Below are positions 21,807 to 32,721 of a DNA stretch of 64,000 bases, piece by piece. The DNA comes from Macrocystis pyrifera. Its lineage: Eukaryota > Sar > Phaeophyceae > Laminariales > Laminariaceae. Within the stretch, counting starts at the first letter, position 1, and each line of letters opens with the position of its first letter. The DNA is taken from NCBI GenBank assembly GCA_031763025.1, contig JASSKH010000030.1:4951495-5015494 (forward strand), written 5' to 3'. Below the pieces are notes generated by a model. That model was not told where the DNA came from. It saw only the letters and a program-made list of their open reading frames with translations, and searched no databases. The translations under genes and the position numbers were made by a program.

Positions 21807-22464
21807 TCAGGCTGGTTTCCGGTGTTCGTCGGCACCCGGCACCGCGTTCAACCGCTGCGGCCCCATCCCCCACCGAACCCCCTCGGTCATGGACATCAGC
21901 GACCCCTTCAACTTCGACTCCCACCGCCGCGCAGCCGCCGCCGCCTCCGAGGACACACGCCCTCCCCGCTCAGCCGCAGCAGCAGCCGCAGCAGTTGCCG
22001 CGGCGGCGGCAGCCGCCACGGCCGCCGCCGCCGCTGCGTTACCATCGCCACTGCCACGGCGACTGTCCCCGTTCTCCGGCAGGGGGTATCGTGTTGGCGA
22101 GCAACCGCTCTCCTCGTTGAGAGGAGGCCAGCCCTGGTCTGGCTGCCCTACTTTCCTGAGCCAGTCGGCAGGGCTCCCCAAGGGGGTTGCTGCACCAGCC
22201 GCGGCGGTGTCGTCCTCGGCGGCGGCTTCGACTGAACCTCGCCGACCGATAGCGGCGGCGGCTGCGGGGGCGGCCACAGGAGATGCTCGCGCGAGCGAAC
22301 ATCCGGCGCCCAGTTCCGAATCCGTTGTCGTTGCAGTTGGCTGCGGTCTCACGAGGATGGCGGCTGCAGTGGGGTTGTGATCATCGGTCGAGCCAGTACG
22401 GGCAACACTTCCGGCCCCGTCGCTCGTATCCGTCGAAGGGGATCGCTGCAGCCCATCGGAAGAG
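21807..22464 (-). CDS. PH/coiled-coil protein, exon 6 (last)
   Basis: Acceptor CGCGCAG|C (minus strand), whose first base completes the split Ser codon left by exon 5. 219 codons including TGA at 21809-21807. Ser/Ala-rich, low complexity: SSSDGLQRSPSTDTSDGAG at the start, poly-Ala tracts (AAAAAVAAAAAAATAAAAA), then a conserved-looking end ARRWESKLKGSLMSMTEG. No domain. An alternative is a further donor before the stop, but none is convincing. Confidence 0.6.
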
Positions 22465-23021
22465 CTGCGCGCAGGAGGACAAGGGCAGGGAGCGACGAGC
22501 GGGTGTGTAAGGTGTCGAGGATCAAGCGCTAGGGGTATTTCGTTGTTTTCGCACGGTAGGCACCAGCAACTTTGGAAGGCAACCAGCAACCCTGGACGGG
22601 AAAGAGTGAAACAACCCAGATTAAAAAATATCTAAGAACGAAAAGAAGAAGGAAGAACATCGCACACAACAAACGAAGCAAACTAAATTCGACGTATTAC
22701 ACGTACGTATGGGACTCGGAAGAACCACGCAGACTCAGAGAACACAAAAAAAGTAACTTGGCAGCCGCTCGAAAGGGGCCCCTCTGTTTGGCGACATTTT
22801 GGTGTCGCCAACGCCGTCGACACTGTAGCACAGCGTACGGGCACAAGTAGAGGCAAGGCCCCCGAGCAGGACCCTCGACCCTACGTCGTTCGCAACACGC
22901 GAAGTCTACCGAGTGTTGCCCCGACGTACAGCTCACTATCTAGAGCTACTGTAACACAACCTCCAAAAACATACATGGAGGGAAGCCCAACCGTGTCAAA
23001 GAGCCACCGGCAATGTCTCAC
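22465..23021 (-). other. Intron 5 of PH/coiled-coil gene
   Basis: 557 bp, GTGAGA...GCGCAG on the minus strand. No repeats shared with elsewhere. Confidence 0.55.
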
Positions 23022-24187
23022 CTGCCAGAGAGAGAGCCTTCCCCTTCCACGCCTCCGCCTTCTCCACCGCTCCCCGACGGCGACTGCACACAAACCACGC
23101 CCTCCTCCCGTCCCACCAGCTCACCCTCCGCTCGAGCTCGAGCGCCGCTCCCTTGCTTGACCGCAACCGCAACTGGCCCGTAACGAGGGACCACTGCCGT
23201 GGACCACGCCGACCACGCACCACATTTCCGCTCCTCGTCCTCATCCTCCTCGTCCCCTTCATCTCCTTCCTTTCCCGCCTCTTCCCCGGGCGCGGTGAAA
23301 TGTCGCGAATCCCCATCGACGCCGTCGGTAACATCACCGTTGTCCTCCCCTTCCTCTTCCTCCTCCTCTACTGCGTCGCCGGCGTCGCTGCCGTCGTCCA
23401 AAGACCCGAGAAGGGGCGTCCTCCGCGCCCTCCTGCTTTCCCGCAGGCCTGCCGAGAAGGTCTGGACCATCTGGTTGACGAACCGCGATGACTCTCCGAC
23501 GAGGCTCGCCTCGGAGGGCGATGCAGCGGGCGGAGCGGGGTCGGCGCTCTTCAACCTCTCCTGCGCCCCGGTCCCGACACTCGCTCCGACGTTCGCCCCG
23601 ATACACAAAGACCGACGATCAACGCTCAGTGTCCCACCCTCCGCGACGATCTCGTCCGCTCGCCCAGTCATCTCGCGGCCGTGCCCTCCTTCCTCGTTAA
23701 CGTCGCCGCCGTTATCGCCTACTCCTACATTTGACCACGCCGGCGTCTCCTCGCCGCTCGACCCGGACGCTACCAGACCGGCGGGACTAGTAGCTGCTGT
23801 ATCGCTGCTCGGCGAGGGCGAGGGATCCAATTCAGAGTCCCGCCGGCGTCCGCTGCGAGAGCAGTCACCACCGCTACCGCAGCTATCGCTGTCGCTGCCG
23901 CCTTTACGCAGGCCGGGTGAGCCCGCCTCTGGGGATGTCGCGCCATTCTCTCCCCCCACTCCCCGCTCGCTCCCCCGCGAAGACGCGCGGAGATCCGCGG
24001 GTGGTGGTAGGGGCTGCGGCGACGGCGGCGACAAAAAGCCCCCTTCTTCGTCGGCTCCAGCAGAAACGGGACCACTCGTTCCATTCACCGTGCTACTACT
24101 ACTACTACTGGCCTCGATCTCGCCCGGCTTGACACCGCTGTGGGTAGGGGTCGGGCCGAGAACCTCTTCCCTCTCGGTCTCGTTTTT
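23022..24187 (-). CDS. PH/coiled-coil protein, exon 5 (disordered acidic region)
   Basis: Acceptor GCTGTTCAG|AAA (phase 0) and perfect donor CTGGCAG|GTGAGA (23021), 1166 nt, leaving two bases. Encodes ~388 residues rich in Gly, Ser, Glu, Asp: KNETEREEVLGPTPTHSG start, an acidic block AVEEEEEEGEDNGDVTDG, and one ordered-looking island SSRFVNQMVQTFSAGLRESR (near 23,460). Such long acidic low-complexity tails are typical of scaffold proteins, but no function follows. Codons are strongly GC3, and the frame is the only long open one compatible with both splice phases. Confidence 0.6.
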
Positions 24188-24392
24188 CTGAACAGCTTCG
24201 GTTCCACCCTCGCCCCCGGGGGAGCTGCTTCCCAAGCAGTCACCCTTCCCCTCGCCATGATGCCGCTCGCCGCCGGCCTCATCCCCGACATCGTTTGTTT
24301 TGCTTTCCGACGCGCCTTTTCCCCCTCCTACCGCACGTCTTGCTGCTCCTTCCCCTCTCCCTTCTCCTCCCCCCCCCTCTTCCCACCTCCAC

Positions 24393-24890
24393 CTTGCGAG
24401 CTTCGTCACCGGCCACCGAGCCCACGGAAGACGGTAATCGATAGCGGTCGCCAGCGGCGGCATGCGCTTTAGCGTTAGCAGCGGTAGCGGCTTTAGCAGC
24501 GGTAGCCGCGGCAGCAGTAGCCGCGGCGGCGGTGGCGGCCCTCGTGGCGCACGCGAGGGACGCAGAAAGCCGTCGTTGCTCAGCGCGTGAGGCCTTCACC
24601 TCGCGCGCCAGGACTCGCCGGTGCTCCTGCAGCTCCCGTGCCTTCGCCTCCGCTTCCCGACACGCCGCCGCGACCGCCAAGAGGTTCGCCCGAGCCTCCT
24701 CTTTGCTAGCCCGGCTGCTCTCCAGCTCCGCGCGCAGGACATGCAGCTCCGCCTCGGCCTCCTCCCGCGCGGCGGCTTCGCCGGCGCCGCGCTCGTCCTC
24801 CTTACGGCGTAGGGCCAGTGCGGCCGCTTCGTGCTGGCGACGGTCCTCGGCCGCGGCGGACGCGCTTTCTCGTAGCGTCTCGTTGGCCCT
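24393..24890 (-). CDS. PH/coiled-coil protein, exon 4 (coiled coil)
   Basis: Acceptor CATACCGCAG|AGG and donor CGCAAG|GTGGAG, 166 codons, phase 0 at both ends. Reads RANETLRESASAAAEDRRQH, AEAELHVLRAELESSRASKE, AREVKASRAEQRRLSASL: continuous heptads, then an Ala/Thr-rich tract (ATAAAATAAAATAAKAAT) and a Ser/Val/Asp-rich end. Downstream intron is only 205 bp, which makes retention in some transcripts possible (the 481-codon frame runs through it). Confidence 0.65.
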
Positions 24891-25797
24891 CTGCGGTATG
24901 ACGCAATGCAAATTGATGCGAGGAGACACAGTGCGGTCGATAGCGGTGATTTCTTCAAAAGTCTTCGGAAGGTGGTTGGGTAGGCTGGCTGGTGGGTGGG
25001 TGGGTGGAGCGTGAAGGTATTATGAACGATAGATTAATCCATCGCCGGCTCGAGCGCTAAAAGCCAGCGAATGCCAAACACGACCAAAGACACCGCTCTC
25101 GAAACACAGCAGTATCAACAGCAGCAACAGCAGCTAGCAGTAGCAGCAAACACAGCAGCAACCGCAACGGCAGCAGCACAAGCAGTAGCAACCGCAACAC
25201 AAGCACTAGCAAATATTAGTAGCAGCAGTACCAACAACAGCAACAGCAGCAATGAACCAGAAAAAAGGCCGCGACCGCCTAATCTGACCTAACGTAACAT
25301 AACATAACCTAATCACCTACCTGGTACAGTCTAACCTAACCGACCCCCCTGCCCCTACGACGCACTGTCGTTTACTGTAGAATGTAGGGATAGGTACTGG
25401 CAGCCTCAATCAGTAAACAGTATACTGACTGCGTCAGCAATCAGTACACTGGGTTCACTATTAATAGACTGCATCAGCATGCTGATCGTCGCGCGGGCGC
25501 AGTATAAAGCACTCACACACACTGAATGTTACTCTGTCGCTCCCACCCTTGAGGCACAGGGTGGTAGGCTCTCACCAGCGAACAAAACGCAAGAAGAAAG
25601 GGCAATTCTCCCCTCCTACTTATCTCCTCTCCCCTCCTGAAACGCAGTTTGATGGGTTTCCGTACTATGACATGGCTTGTTTCAAGTAATATCTTATATA
25701 CTGGCAGGCCCAATCAGTAGATAGTTACTGCCAGTAGATCACTACTACTGTCAGTACATGCTTGGGCCTGTGCCCAGCCCTAGTACGGTCGGTATAC
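24891..25797 (-). other. Intron 3 of PH/coiled-coil gene
   Basis: 907 bp with a CAG-rich tract (25105-25255) and a TAACC/ACCTAAC simple repeat near 25290-25340, TACCTGGTA (25318), CTATTAATAG (25458) and repeated CAGTA words (25410-25460, 25700-25760). Confidence 0.6.
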
Positions 25798-26154
25798 CTT
25801 CAAGGCCGCGACTTCCCGCGCTCGCTCCGAGATAGCCTCCTCCAGCGCCGCGAGCTCAGACAGCGCGCACACGGCCGCGCCCAGGGTGACCCGTCCGGGC
25901 TCCGCGTTGATGTGCTCGACTAGGTGACGATCGGATCCCCACCGCTGCCCCGCTCGCGCCTCGGCTCGCGCCTCGCTCCTCTGCCCTTCCCCCCCGGCGT
26001 CGCAAGCGGATGCAGCGAGCGCCCGCACGAGCGCCGCGCACCTGGCCTCCTTGGCGTTGGACCGCGCTAGCTCGGACACGGCGGCTGTCTCCCTGCGATT
26101 CGAGGCTTCGAGCGAGTCTCGAGATTCCCTCAGGGTCGCCGCGAGAATCGCTAT
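25798..26154 (-). CDS. PH/coiled-coil protein, exon 3 (coiled coil)
   Basis: Acceptor CCATAG|ATA and donor TTGAAG|GTATAC, 119 codons, phase 0 to 0. Begins IAILAATLRESRDSLEASNR and continues through ARSNAKEARCAALVRALAAS, with a hinge rich in Gly/Arg in the middle (GGEGQRSEARAEARAGQ), ending LSELAALEEAISERAREVAA. The phase match to exons 2 and 4 and uninterrupted heptads support the model. Confidence 0.65.
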
Positions 26155-26239
26155 CTATGGTACAGTTTCGTATAGTTTCGTGCAGCAGTAGCGTATCGTA
26201 CAGCGCGAAAAAAATTGAGTAAAGAAGCGTCCGAAAAAA

Positions 26240-26310
26240 CCCGCAGGGGGGGGGGGGGGAGCGGAGAGGGGGGGGGGGGGGAGGGGAGGGTAGAGGGGAG
26301 GGGGCGGGAG
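26240..26310 (+). repeat. Poly(G)/GGGA tract in intron 2
   Basis: Two G13-14 runs separated by AGCGGAGA then GGGGAGGG units; on the transcribed (minus) strand this is a pyrimidine tract upstream of the exon 3 acceptor. Confidence 0.85.
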
Positions 26311-26576
26311 GGTGGGAATTGACGTATCTAGGGACAGGCGGGATGCCGCGGTTAACACACGAATGAAAACCACATTCGCATAACCGTGTGGGCCCCTTGG
26401 GTGTAAATTATACCAGGTGCGTTCTTTCCGGTGTACATTATACCAGGTACACCTTCGCAAAATTTGCCTGTAATAGAGACAGGGGAAAAAAACAAAAGGC
26501 TTCATGGGTCAAAGCCTAACACGTGACCCGTACACGGCCACCCTCAACTATAATAACAAAAAAAAAGCTGCCGCAC

Positions 26577-26755
26577 CTTCTCTGTCAAAGCAGTCTTGGC
26601 GCTGCGGAGGGCGTCCCTCTCCTCGCGCACGCAGGCGAAGCGCGTGCCCCGTATGGTGTCCGCCCAGTCCTCCGCCTCCTGCTTGCTCGGCAGTCTCAGG
26701 TAGAAGGTTCGGATGGGACTGTTTTCATCTTCAGGGGCGAGCCTCACCACGTTTC
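26577..26755 (-). CDS. PH/coiled-coil protein, exon 2 (PH domain, C-terminal half)
   Basis: Acceptor TCTTCCCAG|GA; the two bases GA complete the Gly codon begun in exon 1. Reads GNVVRLAPEDENSPIRTFYL, then RLPSKQEAEDWADTIRG: the final strands and C-terminal helix of a PH domain, with the invariant Trp (EDWADTIRG). A helix follows (VREERDALRSAKTALTEK). The donor AAG|GTGCGG is the weakest in the gene, but phase 0 fits exon 3. PH domains bind phosphoinositides or proteins at membranes. Confidence 0.75.
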
Positions 26756-27746
26756 CTGGGAAGAGAAAAAAGCGACAGATGCGAGGGGGTTGAAGGAAAC
26801 AAACAAAAAAGGAAAACACGTACTGATACTGCTGCAAGTAGTACGTAATGTAACGTAAGACGTCCACAGCAGCGAAAAAAAGCAAGCAAGGCGAGATAGT
26901 AAGCCGCCTGCAGAGGCATAATAGTCACTGGGAACAACACGAGCGGAAGGGCGGCGGTTTCGCATTGATCGGGACGAATATACTATTCCAGAGGTAACAG
27001 CAGTATGATACACGCTCCCGGATTTTTATGACAGCCCATCTCCTTCTTGTCTCCATCTTTTTCTTTTACGCTATACCACCACCTGGTGATAGAATAAATG
27101 AGACTGTTAATGAGCGACCCTCTGGTGCTCCTCTACACACAGCCTACACACATATGCTACCGCCGTGCAAGTACACGGTAGAAAAAATACAAGAAATACA
27201 ACATCGTTGATGACGACCCAAGCATCTACTACTTTCATCACTTTTTCGTTTTCTTCGCTCGCCCGAAATAAAAACACAACGACGAAAAAAAAAACGTACC
27301 CACCTACTACTAGTATCTCTCTTCGTCACACAAGAAAAAACAACAGCAGCGAAAAAAGGAACATCAGCAGGTTCGGTGTCCCGTGCGTGCCCTATACATG
27401 CCACCGGTGGACGAGGTCGGAATACTGCTGTACCCTCATACCAGGTGCGAGGTATGCGGCAGTTCGAGCACTTGAAAACAAAAAAAAAGAGGGGCTGTGA
27501 GATCTTTTTTTTTTCTCGAACTGCATCTTGCAAGCTTGGTGCGAGACTTCGATATACCATGCTCGTATACGAGTACAGCCGTGCATGTTTTTTATTTTAC
27601 GAGCATGCTTTCTACCGGCGCACACAGCACTATTTCACCACAGCAGTTACAAACTACTCCTATTGAGTAGTGCGAGTTGCTACATTGGCGGCGTGAGCTA
27701 CCCTGTCCACAACTACAAACCCCTGGCGTTGGTCAGTAATGCTCAC
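26756..27746 (-). other. Intron 1 (as numbered here) of PH/coiled-coil gene
   Basis: 991 bp, GTGAGC...CCCAG on the minus strand, AT-richer than the exons, with A-rich tracts at 27280-27300 and 27480-27515. No other gene seen inside. Confidence 0.6.
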
Positions 27747-27884
27747 CGTCGACGACCTGGATGTCGGTGTAGAGCTCGAGGTCGATGACTCCGTGGGGCC
27801 GAAGGTCGGTTGCGGCGGTGTTCTCCCCAAAGTAGTAGAGGAACGTGTGCGGCACCAATAGGGCGTGACGCCCCCGCCAGCTGC
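27747..27884 (-). CDS. PH/coiled-coil protein, exon 1 of those found (PH domain, N-terminal half)
   Basis: Acceptor TATTCAG|GC and donor GTCGACG|GTGAGC, 138 nt, one base left over for exon 2. Reads SWRGRHALLVPHTFLYYFGE, then LRPHGVIDLELYTDIQVVD. The W-x-x-R...LYY...P-x-GVIDL pattern is the first half of a PH domain (strands 2-4). With exon 2 it rebuilds a nearly full domain, so at least one upstream exon (strand 1 and the start codon) is missing; I could not find it between 27.9 and 30 kb. Likely role: membrane-recruited coiled-coil scaffold. Known: PH fold. Inferred: function. Confidence 0.75.
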
Positions 27885-28589
27885 CTGAATACATTACGAA
27901 AACGTTTAATATTTGCAGCAAGCAGCGAAAAATATTGGAACAAACAAATGCCTGTTGAAAAAAACAAGAAAACCAACTTGAGACGAAACAGAAAGTAGAC
28001 CGTCCACAGCAAACGAAAAAAAAACAGGCAAAAAAAGCCAAGACGGCAGCAACAGCGCCAGCGGGAAGACAACGGGCTTTGCGTTGATGGGGAAAAAATA
28101 TATACTATTCCCGGCACACCAGTACGAACCAGCGACAGTTCGTTTTCTGCTTGCACTTCTGATCTCCTTGCGTCATTGGTATTCTGATTTTTTTTTCGCA
28201 TGTTGTTTTGTTTCATTGTCTTTTTTTTTTTTTACTTCCTGGTCTTAGGTTCATTCTTATCGGGAAGTTTTTTTTCCAGAATATCCAAAGTTTGAAAATA
28301 ATTGGAGATATGTATTCAATGTACGGAGGCGTTCCGTCACTATTCGTGAAATTCTCCAGAAGCAATAAAACCATGCTTGTTAAATTTCACATATTTGGAA
28401 AAAAAAAAATCAGGAAAATCTACAAGATTAAAAAATAGCGCGAAAACAAAAATGGAAATTATGGAAAAAAAGAGCTCCGATAAGAATGACCCTTACTCGT
28501 GTTATTGTGTTCTCGCACCCGGTACACTGGCACTTCATTTGCTTGACCCTTGAATTTGCGACTATTTTTTTGTTTTCGGCCTTTCTCTG
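27885..28589. other. No gene seen
   Basis: A/T-rich with A8-9 runs; expected to be intron of the PH-domain gene. Confidence 0.45.
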
Positions 28590-28700
28590 TCACTCACAGC
28601 AGTCTGTGGTCACAGAATTAGTATCTCTCTAGGATCAGGGATCAGGACGGACACTGGGTGTACTGATGAAGCTGGGCAGAAACGACGATTTAATGCGAAA
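28590..28700 (+). repeat. Repeat R5 fragment
   Basis: TCTGTGGTCACAGAATTAGT, ATCTCTCTAGGATCA, GACGGACACTGGGTG, then TTTAATGCGAAAGACAGCACAC; divergent copy. Confidence 0.6.
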
Positions 28701-28782
28701 GACAGCACACAAAACTTCCCTTTTCAACTGCCTTCACTCTTCCCCTCCAACCCTTGTCGAACGTTCGCGTTATTATGGGGGA

Positions 28783-28883
28783 CCGCAGTAAATAGGACCA
28801 AAATATTGTTACTAAAAAAAATAGGGGAACCTATAGGTTTTTGTGTGTACCGTAGGTCTTATTTACTATGGTCCCCCCCGTAA
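28783..28883. mobile_element. MITE family M1, copy 3
   Basis: TTATGGGGGACC ... GGTCCCCCCGTAA; TA on the left, AT on the right. Confidence 0.8.
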
Positions 28884-29122
28884 ATTGTAAAGGAACCCTC
28901 TTGGGGACTTCAACGCCACAAGGGACGGAAAACAAAAACGATGAAAGCCGAGGGTCACACGTAGCAACCGAGCGCCCCCCAACACGGCTACCCCGCCCCC
29001 GCCCCCCGACCTCGGCCAAACGACTACGGCCATGCGTAATATCGAGCACACCCCCATCCCCCCGCGCGCTCCCCGCCAAGCGTACGGCATATCGTAGTCG
29101 GCGAAATCAGCCACTGCTGCAG

Positions 29123-29234
29123 TTGCCCTGGAGGGTGGGCCTGATGGCGGACGCTTCGGGGAACTCGAAACGGGTCCCTACTTCGTTTGGCGCCGTCAAA
29201 AAATCGAAACCAGCTTTCGCTCCAAAAACAAAAG
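29123..29234 (+). CDS. Possible exon, basic peptide
   Basis: Acceptor CACTGCTGCAG|TTG and donor AACAAAAG|GTGTGA bound 112 nt reading LPWRVGLMADASGNSKRVPT then GAVKKSKPAFAPKTK. The minus strand is also open here (FLTAPNEVGTRFEFPEASAI), so strand is uncertain. No family recognised. Confidence 0.25.
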
Positions 29235-29402
29235 GTGTGATTTTACCCTGTCATATACCAGTACTAAAGTGTGATACACCGGTATAACGTACCACTAAAG
29301 AACACGGAGCAGTGCGTGGCATGGCATACCTGTTACATGCGCATCAAGCCTTTCAGGGCAAACTACTTATGTGTAGTCCCGCTGTAAGGACAAAACTATT
29401 AG

Positions 29403-29506
29403 TGCGGGGGACCATAGTAAATAGGACCTACGGTACACACAAAAACCTACATATTTCCCTATTTTTACTAACAAAATTTGGTCCCATTTACTATGGTCCC
29501 CCGCAA
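29403..29506. mobile_element. MITE family M1, copy 4
   Basis: TGCGGGGGACCATAGTAAAT ... ATTTACTATGGTCCCCCGCA; no TA duplication preserved. Confidence 0.8.
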
Positions 29507-30404
29507 TGCGAAGAGTTTGATTGGTTTGTCCCCAAAAGGAGGCTGCAGTTTCACCCCGAAAGGGTAAAGAGCTCTCCTGCTCGATGCTGTCCTTGCGCCG
29601 GCTATATGGCCTCGCCGCGAGCATCGCGCGGCTCCGAGATTTTCTCTCTCGACAGCATGCTTTCGTATGATACCTACATATACAGCAGCGTTCGCGTTGG
29701 GCACCACAGTGAAAAAATAGTGTGTACGTGTGAGGGTATTACCTACTGAGCTATAGGGGTAAATCACGATCGATTACCCGGGCCAGGGAAATCCTTGTAA
29801 CACTCTCCCCCCCTCTGACCGGCGGGATCTTTGGGGCGCCGGTACCGTGTACGGCCGTAAGCTGACCTACCCGCGTCGTTTCAATACCTACGTACTGGGG
29901 AACCAGGGAGATACCATGTAGATACCATGTTTTTACGGACGCACGCGCAAGCGTTTCTACACGAGAAACATTCGAAGTGAGATTCGACACCCGTGTCTTC
30001 TCGACGACGCCAAATGTGAAGGGGTTGCAGAGATATAAGCTGGCAAGAGACACCTGTGGGATGTCGACGCTGGACAGGGCACGCTACTTGTGATAATAGT
30101 CGACGGTATTCTTATTGTTGCTCCTCAAGTGAGTTGAGAGAGAGAGAGAGGGTTCGCCGGGGACACAACTCAGCCCAGACGTTGACAAAAACTATTCATA
30201 GTACAAGTATGTATGCAGATACAGCAGTCAGTCTACCGGGACGGTGACATAAAGAAGATTCCCGAACTCTAACAGAAGTTTTGCTCACGAGGGGGTTTTC
30301 TCATTGTAGACTGGCTCCACTGAACAGAATATTCCCAAGGCGCTACGTATAACCACATAAGATTCGCCTACAGATTTATTCCCAAAACGTCACGTCTTTT
30401 TCGT
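29507..30404. other. No gene seen
   Basis: 29520-29570 carries an R7-type block (GTTTGTCCCCAAAAGGAGGC). GAGAGAGAGAGAG at 30136-30149. Confidence 0.45.
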
Positions 30405-30640
30405 TGTCTCTCTTTCATAGAACGTGTATGTCGCGCCCTTCTTTTCCAGTATGATGACATGACATTGCGTTGTCTGCTCCGCCTACTGCATAACAATGTA
30501 CTACTGCTGCTGTAGTATCTCTGCAAAGATGTGTAGTGTGGTGACCACGCAAGTCTTTTAGGATTGAAGAATCGGCACGGACACTGGTTGTACTGGATGC
30601 CGACCGGTAGAAAAACGGTTTGATGTGAAGAACACACAAC
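30405..30640 (+). repeat. Repeat R5, near-complete copy
   Basis: About 235 bp. Blocks in order: CGTGTATGTCGCGCCC, CCAGTATGATGACATGACAT, GTAGTATCTCTGC, TGGTGACCACG, AGGATTGAAGAATCGGCACG, GACACTGGTTGTACTGGATG, CGGTTTGATGTGAAGAACAC. Starts TGTATG.. and ends ..ACACAC, a possible short inverted terminus. No coding capacity. Confidence 0.75.
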
Positions 30641-30769
30641 ATATGATATCGCATACGTAGGACTCGCCTAACAGATATATTCCCAACATGTTCGTGCAAC
30701 CATCTAAGATTCGTCTACAGGTATCTCCTCAAAGCGCTACGTGAAACCATATAATAAGGTTCGCATATA

Positions 30770-31090
30770 CGGTGGCTTGGTTGGTGGTTCGTGTGTGTCT
30801 ACGCAAGATAAATTTGGTGGGTTCGAGTCTCACCAAGTGCATGCTTTTCTTGGATGAAAGTCGAATATTAATAGCGCAGCGCGAGAGCGTGAGTCAGCAA
30901 CATTTGATGAAAATCGACGAGCAGTGGGAATGGGAATGCTGAACCCTATGCGCGATAAAATTGAAGGCACGTACCGTGGGGGAGAGAAGGGACGACACTT
31001 GTGACCACGGCTTGTCCAGAAGATCGCTGAGGGTAAAAACCTCCTACGAAAGTAAAAGTGATGACAAAAAATAACGGAAAAAAAGGCAAA
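30770..31090 (+). mobile_element. tRNA-headed SINE, copy 1
   Basis: Head ~72 nt with A-box-like TGGCTTGGTTGG (30773) and B box GGTTCGAGTCT (30820). Body landmarks GCGCGAGAGCGTGAGT, GATGAAAATCGACGAGCAGT, GGGAATGGGAATGCTGAACC, GAAGGCACGTACCG, then an A-rich tail (ACAAAAAATAACGGAAAAAA). Same order in 59722-60055, 60343-60680 and, 5'-truncated, 49471-49660 (all minus). Confidence 0.8.
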
Positions 31091-31279
31091 CTATAGTTCA
31101 TTTACAGTACTCACTATGCTTTGGGGGAAGACTACATAATTGTCCGCAAGGCTTAAACTTTCAAACAATGCGAGTGCAACAGCAGTGTATTGAAGCATTT
31201 TGTAGGCACTTGTAGTATTGTTCATATTGGACGATGACTATTAATCTATTATTACAGCAGTAATACCTGCTACTGCTGC

Positions 31280-31555
31280 CGTATCCAGTACGTTGACATG
31301 GCATTGCACTGTCTACACTGCAAAATAAAGTACAGAGTAGTTGTTTGGACAGGCAGTTTGTATCTCTCCAGGATTGAAGGATCGGCTTGGACACTGGTTG
31401 TTGTTGTTGTTGTTGTTGTTGTTTTCTTCACGTTAAACCGTTCTTTCTACCTGTCGACATCCAGCACAACCAGTGTCCGTGCCGATTCTTCAATCCTAGA
31501 GAGATACAAGTTCTGTGGTCACAAAGTGCTGGATGTCGACGGGTAGAACGAGAAC
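31280..31555. repeat. Two R5 copies in inverted arrangement around (GTT)8
   Basis: 31290-31397 reads R5 in plus direction up to GGACACTGG; a (GTT)n microsatellite (31398-31423) follows; 31425-31520 then reads R5 in minus direction (CACGTTAAACCGTTCTTTCT ... ATCCTAGAGAGATACAAG). Confidence 0.7.
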
Positions 31556-32254
31556 ACACGAACACACACACTTGCTGCTGTTGTGCTATCCATGTATCTG
31601 GCTGTTCTTGCTGGTGTAATATATGTATAATATACACGACTAATGAGTAGGGTATCGGGGTGTCGGGTTTTTCCGTTCTTCGTCATTCCTGCATGCAGCC
31701 ATGCAGCCATGTAGACCGTGGCCATTTCAATGGCATATTCTTTTGCATCGAATCATGCGGCAGGCATATAACGCTCGGATGTTTCCCGCGGTGTTCTTCT
31801 ACTTGATTTGGCATTGCGTCTCTCTGCCTTTGGCGAAATAGACTACAGGTGATTACAACCCATCGTCAGTGTACTTAGACCTCGAACATACTACAGTGCC
31901 TGGTACATCTGCGTATTACCGGGTTCATATGTACAGATAGATACTGCTTGTATCATTGATGCTGGTGATAGGATACCTGGCATGTAGATAATTCCGATGC
32001 TGGTGTTGCATTACACCGCTGTGCCGCGATAGTGAGATGCTTGTCAGGTACACAACATCATGAAATCACGAAGTTGCATTATTCCGTTGGTAACGTTCCT
32101 CCCCTTGCGATACGCTGGCATGGAACTAGAACATAGCATGTATAACAGCACAAAGGCACGCAGCGCAATGACTCGGTATACACACAAGCAAGAGTAGTGA
32201 TAATCTTTCGGGGAGGGGGTTTCTCTCTCCCAACGAATCTGGATTGATGGCGTG
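31556..32254. other. No gene seen
   Basis: CATGCAGC repeats at 31690-31710; otherwise no structure recognised. Confidence 0.45.
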
Positions 32255-32450
32255 TGTATATCGTGCCTTTCGTACCCAGTACGATGACATGACATTTTGG
32301 GTTGTCTACTACTCTTTGCTGCTTCGCAATGCAGTATTTCTCTGTGTCGTGGTTTTGTGACATCAGAGCTTGCACCTCTACAAGAGGGAGAATTTCGGCA
32401 CAACAACTGGGTGCGCCGGATATCGACGGGTAGACAGAGCGACCAAATGG
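32255..32450 (+). repeat. Repeat R5, divergent copy
   Basis: TATATCGTGCCTTTCGTACC, CAGTACGATGACATGACAT, GTGTCGTGGTTTTGTGACAT, ATATCGACGGGTAGACAG. Confidence 0.65.
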
Positions 32451-32687
32451 GAAGAACGCACACAGGGCACCAATGTGTGCACAATCTTCCCTGAGAGGGT
32501 TCGTTCGCAGCAGGCAGCTGTAGCACTACAAGATTAGTTGCACATCGGAGGGTGAGACGTGAAACTAAAACTGCATCTGTCTCTGCCCTCTGCTGGCTGC
32601 TGACTGCTGACTGCAGATATCAGCACATCTGAGATTTCGTGTACGAAGTGCCAGGCACGATTCACCTGATACTGCTGCTGTAAGTTA

Positions 32688-32718
32688 TTACGGAGGACCA
32701 TAGTAAATAGGACCTACG
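32688..32718. mobile_element. MITE family M1, half copy abutting LINE-1
   Basis: TTACGGAGGACCATAGTAAA then TAGGACCTACG, preceded by TA, and cut off exactly where LINE-1 sequence begins (TTGGTGTACCAACC). Confidence 0.75.
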
Positions 32719-32721
32719 CCT

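Noticed and set aside
21520..22380. 286-codon plus-strand frame with ATTRPASGC repeats
   Set aside because: It covers a minisatellite and then runs antisense to exon 6 of the PH gene, whose splice phases are consistent on the minus strand.
23199..24191. 330-codon plus-strand frame rich in Ser/Pro
   Set aside because: Antisense shadow of the acidic exon 5; plus strand lacks matching splice sites.
30770..30842. Functional tRNA gene
   Set aside because: Arms do not close into a cloverleaf and the same head is attached to a conserved non-tRNA body in other copies; it is a SINE head.
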